Made by a program: the position numbers and the translations under genes. From Thermohalobaculum sp039030915 (lineage in GTDB: Bacteria > Pseudomonadota > Alphaproteobacteria > Rhodobacterales > Rhodobacteraceae): DNA of 31,750 nucleotides. The DNA is taken from the NCBI GenBank assembly GCA_039030915.1, contig JBCCDG010000040.1, forward strand, positions 1-31,750, given 5' to 3'. Positions 22,558-30,700 of the stretch are shown piece by piece. Position 1 is the stretch's first letter. Each line of letters begins with the position of its first letter. The notes below the pieces were generated by a model, which was not told the DNA's origin, ran no database searches, and saw nothing but the letters and a program-made list of their open reading frames with translations.

Positions 22558-23106
22558 TCACTGTTCGGTTGCGGCGGGCGGAAAGCCTGCCCTCATGAAG
22601 GCGATGATCTTCCAGATGTCATCCTCACTGAGAGCATCCCGGAAGGTCGGCATGTCGGTGTTGAAACGCTCGCCGCCGTCAGAGATCGACCACAGGAGAT
22701 ATTCGTCCACCGCCATCGGCATGCGCACCATGTAGGAAAGCAGCGCCGGTGATGGGGACAGCGAGCGGCCAACCTCACCGTCGCCCATGCCGGTCGTGCC
22801 ATGGCATGACGCGCAGTTGGCCTCGTAGAGCGCGCGACCTTCCGCCACGGTGTTCGTCGTTACCTGAACCGTGCTGCGCGCCCCGCGATAGGTCGTGGGC
22901 ACGCCTTCGTTCATGAACGTCCAATGGCGCAGCATGCGTTGGCGTTGCCCTGGCCCCATGTGTTCCGGGCGCCAGTGGTCACGATGCATTCCGCTCGGGT
23001 TCCATTGATCCATGCAGCAACCTGGCATCGTCTGCTGCGCAGGCGCCGAGAGCGTGCCGGAAAGCACGAGGGCCGCCGCCGTAGCGATGATCGTTGATCC
23101 TTTCAT
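22558..23106 (-). CDS. Periplasmic class I cytochrome c
   Basis: This 182-aa protein has a signal peptide (residues 1-24, cleavage near APAQQ), then a Met/His/Cys-rich N-terminal part (MPGCCMDQWNPSGMHRDHW and further HM motifs) that may bind copper or another metal. The C-terminal half is a c-type cytochrome domain with heme motif CASCH in EANCASCHGTTGMGDG, and Met in the SYMVRMPMAVDEYL region as possible sixth ligand. It ends with DDIWKIIAFMRAGFP, standard for such domains. GAGGG lies before the start. The gene is between the CDF transporter and the SHOCT gene, with gaps of 43 and 10 bp, so it is probably one transcript. Electron acceptance in periplasmic metal detoxification is inferred. 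Confidence 0.85.
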   Translation of the reverse strand: MKGSTIIATAAALVLSGTLSAPAQQTMPGCCMDQWNPSGMHRDHWRPEHMGPGQRQRMLRHWTFMNEGVPTTYRGARSTVQVTTNTVAEGRALYEANCASCHGTTGMGDGEVGRSLSPSPALLSYMVRMPMAVDEYLLWSISDGGERFNTDMPTFRDALSEDDIWKIIAFMRAGFPPAATEQ

Positions 23107-23149
23107 ATCTTCGTCCCTCTGTGATTTCGCCTGCCGAACATCGTCCGTG

Positions 23150-23791
23150 TCAGGTCGCATGAATGCTCTTGTGGGGTTCCGCTGCTGCCCTGCGCTCACG
23201 CAAAGCCTGGGCGACGATCTGGAACGAAGACCAGAGAAACAGCCCGGCCATGACGCCGGCGACGATAACGTCCGGCCAGCCGGACGCCGTGCCCCAGACC
23301 CCGAGGGCCGCCATCATTACCGCAACGTTGCCGATTGCGTCGTTGCGCGAGCAGAGCCAGACCGAGCGGACATTGGCGTCGCCGTCCTTGTAGCGCACCA
23401 GCAGCGTCACACTCGCCAGGTTTGTCAGGAGGGCAAGAAAGCCGATCACGCCCATGATCTCTGCCTGCGGCACGCCGAGGAAGAAGACATGATACACGGT
23501 GGAGCCGAACACCCAGATGCCCATCAGCGCGAGGCTGATCCCCTTGGCGAGCGCGGCGGTGGTGCGGACAGCGACCGATGCGCCGATCACCGCAAGCGAG
23601 ATGCCGTAGGTTAGCGCATCGCCGAGGAAGTCGAGCGCGTCCGCCTGCAGTGCCTGCGATCCGGCCAGTTGCCCCGCCGCCATCTCGACCGCGAACATCG
23701 TCGCGTTGAGCGCGATGACGATCCAGAGGCGCTTCCTGTAGGCGTCCGAGAGCCCCTCGAAGGTGGCGTTCGACCCGCAGCATCCGCTCAT
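23150..23791 (-). CDS. Cation diffusion facilitator-type metal transporter
   Basis: This 213-aa protein has six predicted membrane segments and CDF character: ALNATMFAVEMAAGQLAGSQALQ in helix 1, the metal site in ALQADALDFLGDALTYG (Asp-x3-Asp in place of the common His-x3-Asp), and SRNDAIGNVAVMMAALGV in helix 5. The N-terminus MSGCCGSNATF has a vicinal Cys pair. The usual C-terminal cytoplasmic domain is very short, so it belongs to the small CDF group. AGAAGGG lies before the start. It is first in the minus-strand unit and controlled by the MerR-type promoter at 23821-23851. Efflux of a divalent metal is expected; which one is not shown. Confidence 0.85.
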   Translation of the reverse strand: MSGCCGSNATFEGLSDAYRKRLWIVIALNATMFAVEMAAGQLAGSQALQADALDFLGDALTYGISLAVIGASVAVRTTAALAKGISLALMGIWVFGSTVYHVFFLGVPQAEIMGVIGFLALLTNLASVTLLVRYKDGDANVRSVWLCSRNDAIGNVAVMMAALGVWGTASGWPDVIVAGVMAGLFLWSSFQIVAQALRERRAAAEPHKSIHAT

Positions 23792-23820
23792 GAATTTGCC
23801 CTTCTGTCGTCTCAGAGGGC

Positions 23821-23851
23821 AAGATACGATCTCTAGTAGCTAGAGGTTCAA
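23821..23851 (-). promoter_or_regulatory. MerR-type promoter of the CDF unit
   Basis: Read on the minus strand, -35 TTGAAC (23851-23846) and -10 TATCTT (23826-23821) are 19 bp apart. The spacer holds a perfect dyad CTCTAG-CTA-CTAGAG. This is the form activated by MerR-family metal regulators such as ZntR, CadR and PbrR. The ribosome-binding site of the divergent regulator gene overlaps its -35 end. Confidence 0.88.
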
Positions 23852-23861
23852 GGGGTAAATC

Positions 23862-24278
23862 ATGCTTTCCATCGGCGCGCTCGCGAAGCGAACCGGGGTC
23901 AAGGTGCCGACGATCCGGTACTACGAGCAGGCCGGGTTGCTCGACGAGCCCGAGCGCACATCCGGCAACCAGAGGCGTTACAGCGAGCGTGATGCAGAGC
24001 GTTTGGGGTTCATCCGCCACGCCCGCGACCTCGGCTTCCCGATCGAGGCCATCCGGGAACTGATCGATCTCGGCGAGCATCCCGACCGTCCCTGCCACGA
24101 TGCCAACCGGATCGCAGATGAGCAGCTTGCCGCCGTCCGTGCCCGCATCTCGCGCCTAAGGCGGCTGGAGACAGAACTTGAGCGCATCGCCTCGGGGTGC
24201 TCGGCCGACACCGCCGGACGCTGCTACGTCCTCAACGCCCTCGCCGATCACTCACTTTGCGAGAGTGATCACGGTTGA
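23862..24278 (+). CDS. MerR-family metal-responsive regulator of the CDF unit
   Basis: This 138-aa protein has the MerR winged helix (MLSIGALAKRTGVKVPTIRY at the start) and a dimerisation helix. Its cysteines are C78, C113, C121 and C134. The first three are placed like the metal ligands of CadR-type Cd/Pb/Zn sensors and the last is in a His-containing tail (DHSLCESDHG). It is divergent from the CDF gene, with its ribosome-binding site (CAAGGGG) lying inside the shared promoter region. It should activate the CDF-cytochrome c-SHOCT transcript when metal binds. Cadmium, lead or zinc are more likely than copper, but the metal cannot be read from sequence alone. Confidence 0.85.
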   Translation: MLSIGALAKRTGVKVPTIRYYEQAGLLDEPERTSGNQRRYSERDAERLGFIRHARDLGFPIEAIRELIDLGEHPDRPCHDANRIADEQLAAVRARISRLRRLETELERIASGCSADTAGRCYVLNALADHSLCESDHG

Positions 24279-24334
24279 CTGGACGTGCCACGCCGCCATC
24301 CTGAGAGGAGGCGCTGTTTCTCTACGTGCTCGTC

Positions 24335-24454
24335 ATGACCATCAGGGATGTCGTCGACGCGTACTTCACGGGGACCTTCCCCTATGTCTATGATGTCCAG
24401 AAGGGCGAACCCGCGATCCCGGAGAGACGGCAGGCGCCGCCAGACATCTCGTAG
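24335..24454 (+). other. Possible small ORF or gene remnant
   Basis: A 39-codon frame (MTIRDVVDAYFTGTFPYVYD at the start) with high third-position GC follows the regulator gene. The open frame extends upstream to a stop at 24302 without another ATG (GTG at 24326, CTG at 24314), with the hydrophobic stretch LFLYVLV. An AGGAGG lies at about 24306. It may be the end of a lost gene or a real small protein. Not recognised. Confidence 0.3.
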
Positions 24455-24476
24455 GGCGGCGCCTATCGCACCGCGC

Positions 24477-25043
24477 TCAGGGCCTCTGGCTCCGATGGCG
24501 CGACCGCCACTCGTCCCAGTCAATCGGCGTGGATCGGACGCTTTCGATCTCATCGAGATCGATCTTGGGATGACTGACGAACAGGACGATATTGTGGCAG
24601 GTCCATCGAGCGGACGGAGCGATGATCCCGTCGAAGCCGAGGAAATAGGCGGCGTCGGCAATCTCTTGCGTCCTAAAGTAGAGCATTTCCTGATAGCGTT
24701 TGGCCTCAACACCCAGCATTGCCAACGCGTCGAGATCGGCGAAGACGAGCGTGTCTCCTGTCTTGACCCTGAGTTCGTGAAGCTCGTGCTGCATGCGCGA
24801 GGGAAAGACCGGCTGGCCGCGAGTAAGATGAAAATGGATCTCGGCTAGCGCGCCGTCCGGCTCCTGGGCGCCGTAGAGGACCGAGAGACTGGCCGGGTTC
24901 CAGCGACCGGCGCTGCGCGACCCATCCAAAACATCCCGACCGGTGCGGACGACACGCCACATCGGACCTGCGTACGGCACGCCTTCGATCTGCTCCAAAG
25001 CGTCCAGCAGTCGGTCGTCGCGGCTTCGCCGTCCGTCGGTCAT
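24477..25043 (-). CDS. RES-domain toxin
   Basis: This 188-aa protein is a RES-domain toxin. Characterised members degrade cellular NAD+ by phosphorolysis or hydrolysis. The domain shows SAGRWNPASLSVLYGAQEPD with the motif arginine, LAEIHFHL with the glutamate, and a later ARWTCHNIVLF segment. The start codon directly follows the antitoxin stop (TGAATG), so translation is coupled. It is the last gene of a three-gene operon. Compared with common RES-Xre pairs, the length and gene order (antitoxin first) are normal. Confidence 0.9.
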   Translation of the reverse strand: MTDGRRSRDDRLLDALEQIEGVPYAGPMWRVVRTGRDVLDGSRSAGRWNPASLSVLYGAQEPDGALAEIHFHLTRGQPVFPSRMQHELHELRVKTGDTLVFADLDALAMLGVEAKRYQEMLYFRTQEIADAAYFLGFDGIIAPSARWTCHNIVLFVSHPKIDLDEIESVRSTPIDWDEWRSRHRSQRP

Positions 25044-25400
25044 TCAGAGATAGACCCCGTCGTCGAGCCGCTCGATCACCTCGAGGACCTCGCTCGTGCG
25101 GCCCTCCATGATGAGGTCATAGGCCTTGCCCCCGTCGAGCTGGGGATGGGGCGCCTGCAGCCACAGCCGCACTTCGGCCGGCTCGTAGAACTCGGCGAGC
25201 CGATCCGCGACATAGTTGAGCTCGACCATCGCGGTCTGCTTGTCGATGGTCGGGGTCCCGTCGCCGTTGCCCCACCGGGTGACCGTCGGTGGGGAGACGC
25301 CGAAGATGTTCGCGATGTCGCGGCCCTTGAGACCGCCGACGCTCTGGAGGTTCTCCACCATCCGCTGGACTGGGGTGAGCTTTCTCGCCGGTACCGTCAT
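25044..25400 (-). CDS. Xre/MbcA/ParS-type antitoxin of the RES toxin
   Basis: This 118-aa protein has an N-terminal HTH (LKGRDIANIFGVSPPTVTRW) and a C-terminal toxin-binding domain of the MbcA/ParS/Xre type (LAEFYEPAEVRLWLQAPHPQ and then DLIMEGRTSEVLEVIERLDDG). In known RES-Xre systems it neutralises the toxin and represses the operon. Its ATG overlaps the stop of the upstream 438-aa gene by ATGA, and its stop abuts the toxin start. The likely operator is the inverted repeat at 26745-26772 ahead of the whole operon. Confidence 0.9.
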   Translation of the reverse strand: MTVPARKLTPVQRMVENLQSVGGLKGRDIANIFGVSPPTVTRWGNGDGTPTIDKQTAMVELNYVADRLAEFYEPAEVRLWLQAPHPQLDGGKAYDLIMEGRTSEVLEVIERLDDGVYL

Positions 25401-26713
25401 GACGGCCGTTCCCTTTCGGTCTTGTCCGGCCCGGCTCCGGACGACTGCGTGCGAAGCGGTGCCTCGGGGGCGAAGTCCGGCTGTCCGTGGCGCTTGTAGT
25501 GCCCGCGGAGCGCGTCGCGCACGCGCTCCAGGCGGACAGCGCTCGTCTCCACGGCCTTGCGGTGCTCTGCCTCCAGTGACTTGAGGCCCTTCGCGCGCTC
25601 CGCTGTCGCAAGCCGCATTTCAACCTCGTCCGAGAGAAAGCGATCGGGGCGCATCGTTTCAGGGACTGCTGACAGCGCCTTGGTGGCGCGGCTGTGCTGA
25701 ACGATCATGTGCGCCTCGGGGTTCGCGAGCATCTTCTCGACGTCGGCGCAGCAGGTGGTATCGGCGCACCCGAAGATCGTCCTCGCGGTTCGCGATTTGT
25801 CGAAAAGGCTCCGCAGTTCGGCAATCTTCATGGACCTGTCGAGGCCGGCCAGAAAGAGCCGCTTCGGTCCACCCCCGCCACCCCCGCTCGGCGGCTTGAG
25901 CCATTCTCGTGCGTCGAAGCGGCTCTTTCCCTCGAGACCGTGCGCGTACCCGCTGACGGCTCCGAAGGCAGACGTCGCAAGGCTCGCCAGACCGCCAAGA
26001 TGATCGACGATGATTGGCCGTCCGAGCTCCCGAAGCGCGTGGCAAGCCTCGATGAAGCGCGTGATGCCGGTTCCGGTGGCATCTGCGCCGAAGCCTGAGA
26101 CGCGGAGCCACACATGGCCGTCCGGCAGATCGGCGATCGCCTCGATCAGTCTGCGTTGCACCGCCGGATCACGAAGTTGGGCGTAGCGAAGGATGACCGG
26201 GAAATCGAGAGCCATGTCGGCCCCGCCCTCCCGATCGAGAGCCGACCGGAGTGCGATCGCGGATCGAAGATCGACGCCAAGCCAGTTCTCGCCGGTGTCA
26301 CCGAGATAATGGCTCGGAGCCATCACGGCGGTGAACCCATGCGCGACCGCAAACCTCGCAATCGGCTCGATCACGCTGCGGTTCGTACCCGCGATCAGAT
26401 CGGCGGCCTCGAGCAGCCGTCCGCTCGCTGCCCAGGGGGCGTGCCGTGCGCTGCCGGTCGCGGTGCCGGGAGCACTTAGCTCAGCAACTTTGGTGTCGAG
26501 CACGATCTCTGCGCCGGCGTTCCGGAGAGTGCGAACGAGATTGGCCTGACGCTCGACGTTGCCCGCGTCGATGACGAAGCGGCGCGCGGCGAGCTTGTTC
26601 GTGCTGATCAGCTGCTCGGCCTTGAGATGGTCGAAGAAGCCGATCCGGATGACCTGGGCGATCTCCCGGGGGCGTGGCGGGGACGCGTGGAGATAGACGA
26701 CATTGTCGGTCAT
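25397..26713 (-). CDS. TIM-barrel-like protein, first gene of the RES-Xre operon
   Basis: This 438-aa protein is not firmly recognised. Residues about 40-345 look like a TIM barrel: strands and helices in RFVIDAGNVERQANLV, FAVAHGFTAVMAPSHYLGDT, FPVILRYAQL, HVWLRVSGFGADATGTG and RPIIVDHLGGLASLA. They are followed by C316-x4-C321-C322 and H335/H340, which could be a zinc site placed like that of tRNA-guanine transglycosylases. A glycine run (about 276-282) precedes this. The last 80 residues are charged helices and a polar tail. The start at 26713 has GAGGAG upstream. It overlaps the antitoxin gene by ATGA and is first in the operon. A tRNA-modifying or nucleotide-handling role is conjecture. 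Confidence 0.7.
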   Translation of the reverse strand: MTDNVVYLHASPPRPREIAQVIRIGFFDHLKAEQLISTNKLAARRFVIDAGNVERQANLVRTLRNAGAEIVLDTKVAELSAPGTATGSARHAPWAASGRLLEAADLIAGTNRSVIEPIARFAVAHGFTAVMAPSHYLGDTGENWLGVDLRSAIALRSALDREGGADMALDFPVILRYAQLRDPAVQRRLIEAIADLPDGHVWLRVSGFGADATGTGITRFIEACHALRELGRPIIVDHLGGLASLATSAFGAVSGYAHGLEGKSRFDAREWLKPPSGGGGGGPKRLFLAGLDRSMKIAELRSLFDKSRTARTIFGCADTTCCADVEKMLANPEAHMIVQHSRATKALSAVPETMRPDRFLSDEVEMRLATAERAKGLKSLEAEHRKAVETSAVRLERVRDALRGHYKRHGQPDFAPEAPLRTQSSGAGPDKTERERPS

Positions 26714-26732
26714 GGCTGCTCCTCTCCGCCCA

Positions 26733-26772
26733 CTATTACCTTTTCGTTTCACGGCATACAAGCTATGAAACG
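26733..26772 (-). promoter_or_regulatory. Promoter and operator of the three-gene RES/Xre operon
   Basis: On the minus strand, -35 TTGTAT (26761-26756) and -10 TAATAG (26738-26733) are 17 bp apart. A perfect 7-bp inverted repeat, CGTTTCA (26745-26751) and TGAAACG (26766-26772), has one arm inside the spacer and the other just upstream of the -35. Binding there would block RNA polymerase, as expected for antitoxin autorepression. Confidence 0.75.
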
Positions 26773-26872
26773 TTTTTGTTCCTCGGGGTCAGGTGAGCTC
26801 ACTTGCGATCGGCGCATTCGCCGGGCGATGACCCGCACAGCGTAGTTCGAACGCATCGCCGCAGAGGAGCGA

Positions 26873-27037
26873 ATGGACCGCGTCATGAAAATCCTTCGCT
26901 CTTCAGATCCCGAAGCGCTGACAGAGATCACCTCAGTCGCCGTTTCGATTGACACCCAAGGTTGCTCTGGCATCCTGAACAGGTGGCAGATCGGTCTCCT
27001 CTTTTCGGAGGAGCACCATGTCATCGTTACTTCGTAA
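26873..27037 (+). CDS. Doubtful 54-aa ORF
   Basis: A short frame starts after AGAGGAG and overlaps the next gene by 20 bases in another frame. The codon bias is weaker than in neighbours. The protein (MDRVMKILRSSDPEALTEIT at the start) is not recognised. It could be a small upstream gene or chance. A TTGACA at 26949 inside it may be the -35 of the downstream gene, which speaks against it. Confidence 0.2.
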   Translation: MDRVMKILRSSDPEALTEITSVAVSIDTQGCSGILNRWQIGLLFSEEHHVIVTS

Positions 27038-27335
27038 GCGCCCGGTTCCGGATCCGACGCGGAAGATCACCTTCCCTGTTGCTGAGAAGCTAGCCACCGA
27101 TGTCGATGCGCTTGTCGAGCGGGCGGAAGCTCTTGGCTTCGACGTTTCGATCGAAGAGAGGCTCGAGGCCGCCTATCGCCGCATCCATGCGAAACTGGCG
27201 AAGGAGATGAAGGCGCTCGACGTCGATACCAGCGGCGCCGACCCGGACCACGCTCCCACCGTCAAAGCGGCGGATCGGGGACAGGACGATGAAGGGGCGG
27301 GGCAGGCTCCCGCTGTTCGGGCCGTCGGAAGTTGA
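27018..27335 (+). CDS. Small helical protein of unknown function
   Basis: This 105-aa protein has a strong ribosome-binding site (CGGAGGAG). The first 20 residues are basic (LLRKRPVPDPTRKITFPVAE), and residues 20-65 are charged helices (ALVERAEALGFDVSIEERLE and following). The C-terminus is acidic and probably unstructured. The N-terminal strand KITFPVAEKLATDVDALVER, followed by helices, is reminiscent of small plasmid DNA-binding or regulator proteins, but it is not a recognised family. It is alone on the plus strand, convergent to the tra genes, and a 10-bp hairpin follows it. Confidence 0.6.
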   Translation: MSSLLRKRPVPDPTRKITFPVAEKLATDVDALVERAEALGFDVSIEERLEAAYRRIHAKLAKEMKALDVDTSGADPDHAPTVKAADRGQDDEGAGQAPAVRAVGS

Positions 27336-27345
27336 TCTCAAGCGA

Positions 27346-27377
27346 GAGGCGGGTGACCGCTGCGGCACACCCGCCTC
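27346..27377. terminator. 10-bp hairpin between convergent genes
   Basis: GAGGCGGGTG (27346-27355) pairs perfectly with CACCCGCCTC (27368-27377), 10 bp after the plus-strand gene. No T tract is present. It is probably a terminator region shared by the two converging transcripts. Confidence 0.5.
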
Positions 27378-27468
27378 CAACGTGCAATGTGGTGTCGCAG
27401 GCCGCACGCGCGGATCCTGGCTTCGTCGATAGAGCAATCTATCCGAGCCGCAGAGGTCCTTGGCCCTA

Positions 27469-27738
27469 CTAACCGCACATCATGTCGATCGTTGGGGGGA
27501 CACGCGAGATCGAGCCGCAGGCGTCCGACGGGCGCTTGTAGGACGGGCTGCGCGGATCACTCGGATCTATCGGGTGAAGGCGCGCCATGTCGTCTGCCAT
27601 ACGACGAGCAAATTCGTCCGCGCCGACACTCGTTCCACCGCTCCCCGCTCGCGAGCTGCCTCTTCGTCCACGAAACACGCTCCAAGCGATGAAGACGATC
27701 ACAACTGCAAAGAAGCCGTAGAAGATTTCATCTGCCAT
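27469..27738 (-). CDS. Small single-pass membrane protein in the tra operon
   Basis: This 89-aa protein has an N-terminal membrane helix (IFYGFFAVVIVFIAWSVF, residues 4-21), then a basic Gly/Ser/Arg linker and a soluble acidic part with FARRMADDMARLHPIDPSDP. The ATG at 27738 is chosen because AGGAG sits seven bases upstream of it; the frame is open to a GTG at 27747 that is too close to that site. It begins 12 bp after the traG stop and is probably the last gene of the minus-strand transfer operon. No named family recognised. Confidence 0.65.
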   Translation of the reverse strand: MADEIFYGFFAVVIVFIAWSVFRGRRGSSRAGSGGTSVGADEFARRMADDMARLHPIDPSDPRSPSYKRPSDACGSISRVPPTIDMMCG

Positions 27739-27749
27739 TGGGGTCACTC

Positions 27750-30700
27750 CTAACGATCGTCTGCAGTCCCGGAGACATGGAGCCGAAGCGGTTCGCCGGT
27801 CGGCGGGTCGTCTGGCCCGCCATCACCAGTTCGTGGCCCGAACTCGTCGCTCTGCGGCCACTCGCGGCGCTCATCATAACGCATTCCGACGTCGGACAGA
27901 ATGCTCTCGACATTCGTCGTCCGGCCGGAGGCCGCGCGCTTCAGGTCGTAGATGACGGATTCGGCGAGGCTGTCGCGCTTCCCGAACTCCTGGCGGATCT
28001 GATCCTCAAGGGCATACATCCGGTCCGTCTGCTGCCCGGGGTTCTCCATGAGCTCGGCGAAGTAGTCGCCGGCGGTCGTGCTGCCGCCGCCCTCGATCAC
28101 GGCGCGCCAATAGGCCTGCCTGCGATCCGCCTCGCTCTCCGGCCCTGTCACGCTGCCGAGGATCGTGGCCTTCACGCGATTGTAGCCGTCGAGGGCGTCG
28201 TCGAGGAGGCCCCGGTCGCCATGACCATCAACGGCCCTGATCTCGGCGGCGAAATCGCGATCGCGGATGAAGCGATCCTCGCGACCGCCTTGCGTCTCAC
28301 CCAGCTCCGTTCGATGGGCCTCGAAGACGCCGCGCGGGGTTCGCGTCTCGCCCACAGCATCGACGGGTGGCGAGCCCATGGAGAGATCGGCGCCGCCGAC
28401 CCCGCGCTCTCGCCCGCCGAAGTTGCGCGCGACGCCGATCTCCGGGACCTCGATCCGGGAGCCTCTCGGGTCTCCGGCGGGTCCCGCCTGCAGACCGACC
28501 GATCCGAGGATCTCGTTCAGGAGCCTATAGTCGCCGGCCTCGCGGAGGGCGGTGAGACCGCCGGCCGCATAGGATCGCTGGATCTGGCCCGGCGCGCCCG
28601 TGAAGACGCCCATGTCGTGGGTGTAGCGGTCCGACCACCAGTCGGCGCGGCCTGCATAGCCATTCTCCATGAGCTCGTATTTGAGCGTCTTGTACGCGCC
28701 GGACTCGACGACGAGATTGGCCGCCTCGACGAGGCCCAACTCCTGGGAGAAGCCGCCGGTCTCCGAGCGCGTTAGCGCCTCCTCGTAGCTCCGCTCGGCG
28801 CCGACCGCCTCGCTCGCCTCGCGCCTGAGCGCCTCGGTCTCGGTGAAGGCGCTGCTGTTGAAGCCGCTCTGGGTGAGGCCGCGCTGGACGTCGCGCGCGA
28901 AGGCCCTCTGGAAGGCCGACTGAAGTCCCTCGTTCTCCTGGAAAGCCCGCTGCATTTCGTTAGCGACGTTGCGTGTATCGTCCGACACGAAGCGCTCTGA
29001 ATTCTCATGAGCCCCACTCGCGCCAAGATTGACGCTTCCAGAGCCGCCTACGCTCCTCCCGCCTGTGGAGCCACCGCTGCCGCTTCCCGTAGATGCAGCG
29101 GCGCTCGCCCCTGCAGTTGCCACGCGGCTCATGGCTTCAATGTGATCTTCGGATGCGGACCGTGCTGCACGATATGCCCGCGAGAACGCTTCGTTCTGCA
29201 GGAGCCCGTAGACCTCCGAGTTCTCGGCGCGCTCGCTGTCGGTCCAGAGCGTGCCGCTCGTGGATCGCGTCTCCGAGCCACGGCTCGAGGAGAGTGCGCG
29301 GTCGAGCGCCTGGCTGAACTGGAGCCGCTCGCTCTGCATGGCGCGCTCGACGGCGGTGACGCTCTCGGTGTTGGCGGCGGAGAAGGTGAAGCGCGGCAGC
29401 ACGCTCTGCGCACCGTTCACATGGAAGCCCGCGACCGGCGTCTCGCGCATGGGCGACTCGACCATGAGGAGCGGCTGCTTGGCAATGGTGGCGGGCGCCG
29501 GGACCTTCTCGTCGAAGGTGTCGGGGCCCCCGGCGCGGGCCGCGATCGTGTTGAAGCTGTAGACGCTGCCGGTGATCAGCAGCAGGCTCAGGATCGGGAC
29601 CGAGGAGGCGAAGAGACCGGCGACGGCGAGCTGCTTCTGGACCTCGTCATCGGCCGAGAACTGACCGCCGAGCGAGGTGAATGGGAGGCCTGCGCCGTCG
29701 AGGCTCGCGATGTCGCTCGCGAGCGAATGCAGGATGTAGAGGTTGATGAAGGCCAGCGTCGGCGCCCAGAACTGGATCCAGAGCCCGATCAGCACGTAGC
29801 GCGAGACGATCCGGAACCCGCCGAAGCCCATGACCGCCGCGACCAGCACGATCGGCGCCATGGCGTAGAAGAACCCCTCGACGAAGGAAATGAGCGGACG
29901 CGTGTAGCTCTCGAAGATGTTGCCCTGCGCGATCCACTGGGCGTTGCGCTGCCGTATCGCATCCGCGAGCGCCACGGCGAAGCCCTCCTTCATGTCGAGC
30001 TGCAGCCGGCGCATTGCGCCCATGTCGACGAGCGGGCCGACGAAGAGCGAGAGCAGCGCCTCGTCGGTTGTGATGCCCGGCGGTAGGCCGAAGATGTCGA
30101 AGAGCTCGCCCACGCGCTCGTTCACGACCGCCTCGGTCGGCGCGATGGCGCGCGCGGGATCGTGGAAGAGATCGGCGAGGACCTGGGATTTGAGCGCGGG
30201 AATGAAGCTCGTGCGCGACCATTGCACGAGCTCGCTGTGCCCTTCGACGCAGTCCTCGTTCGAGCCTGCGCCGATATGGTTGAAGGTGCCGAAGGCCGCG
30301 TTCTCGAACTTCAGCGCCTCGTGGACGAGCACGGCCGAGGAGAGCGCCGTGCGCTGGATGGACCCCATGTCGAGCCCGAAGCTCGTGCAGGTCGAGACAT
30401 ACATCACCCAGGATCGACGGAAGTCGCCGCCGGCCGCCTCGCTTGCGGCCGCATAGGTGTCCGGGAAGCTCGCGGCACGGCGCAGGATCGACCAGGTCTC
30501 GAGGGCCGAGGCGAACCCGTCCTCGGTGATGCCGGGATAGGAGAAGGCCGTCTCGGTCATGTCGGTCAGCGCATAGCCGATGCGGCTCAGGAGACTGCCC
30601 GTGAAGGCGATGCCGAGGGGCACGTTCGCGACCGTGCGCGTCTGGCCGGTATAGACGTTCTCCATGGTCACGGTGGTCTTCGGCACGAAGAGCACGCCCC

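Noticed and set aside
26793..26802. Perfect palindrome GTGAGCTCAC as an operator
   Set aside because: It is a single 10-bp palindrome with no promoter or gene start in a fitting position; it could be chance.
29007..30086. Plus-strand 359-codon frame inside traG
   Set aside because: It is antisense to TraG. The composition is typical of a shadow frame.
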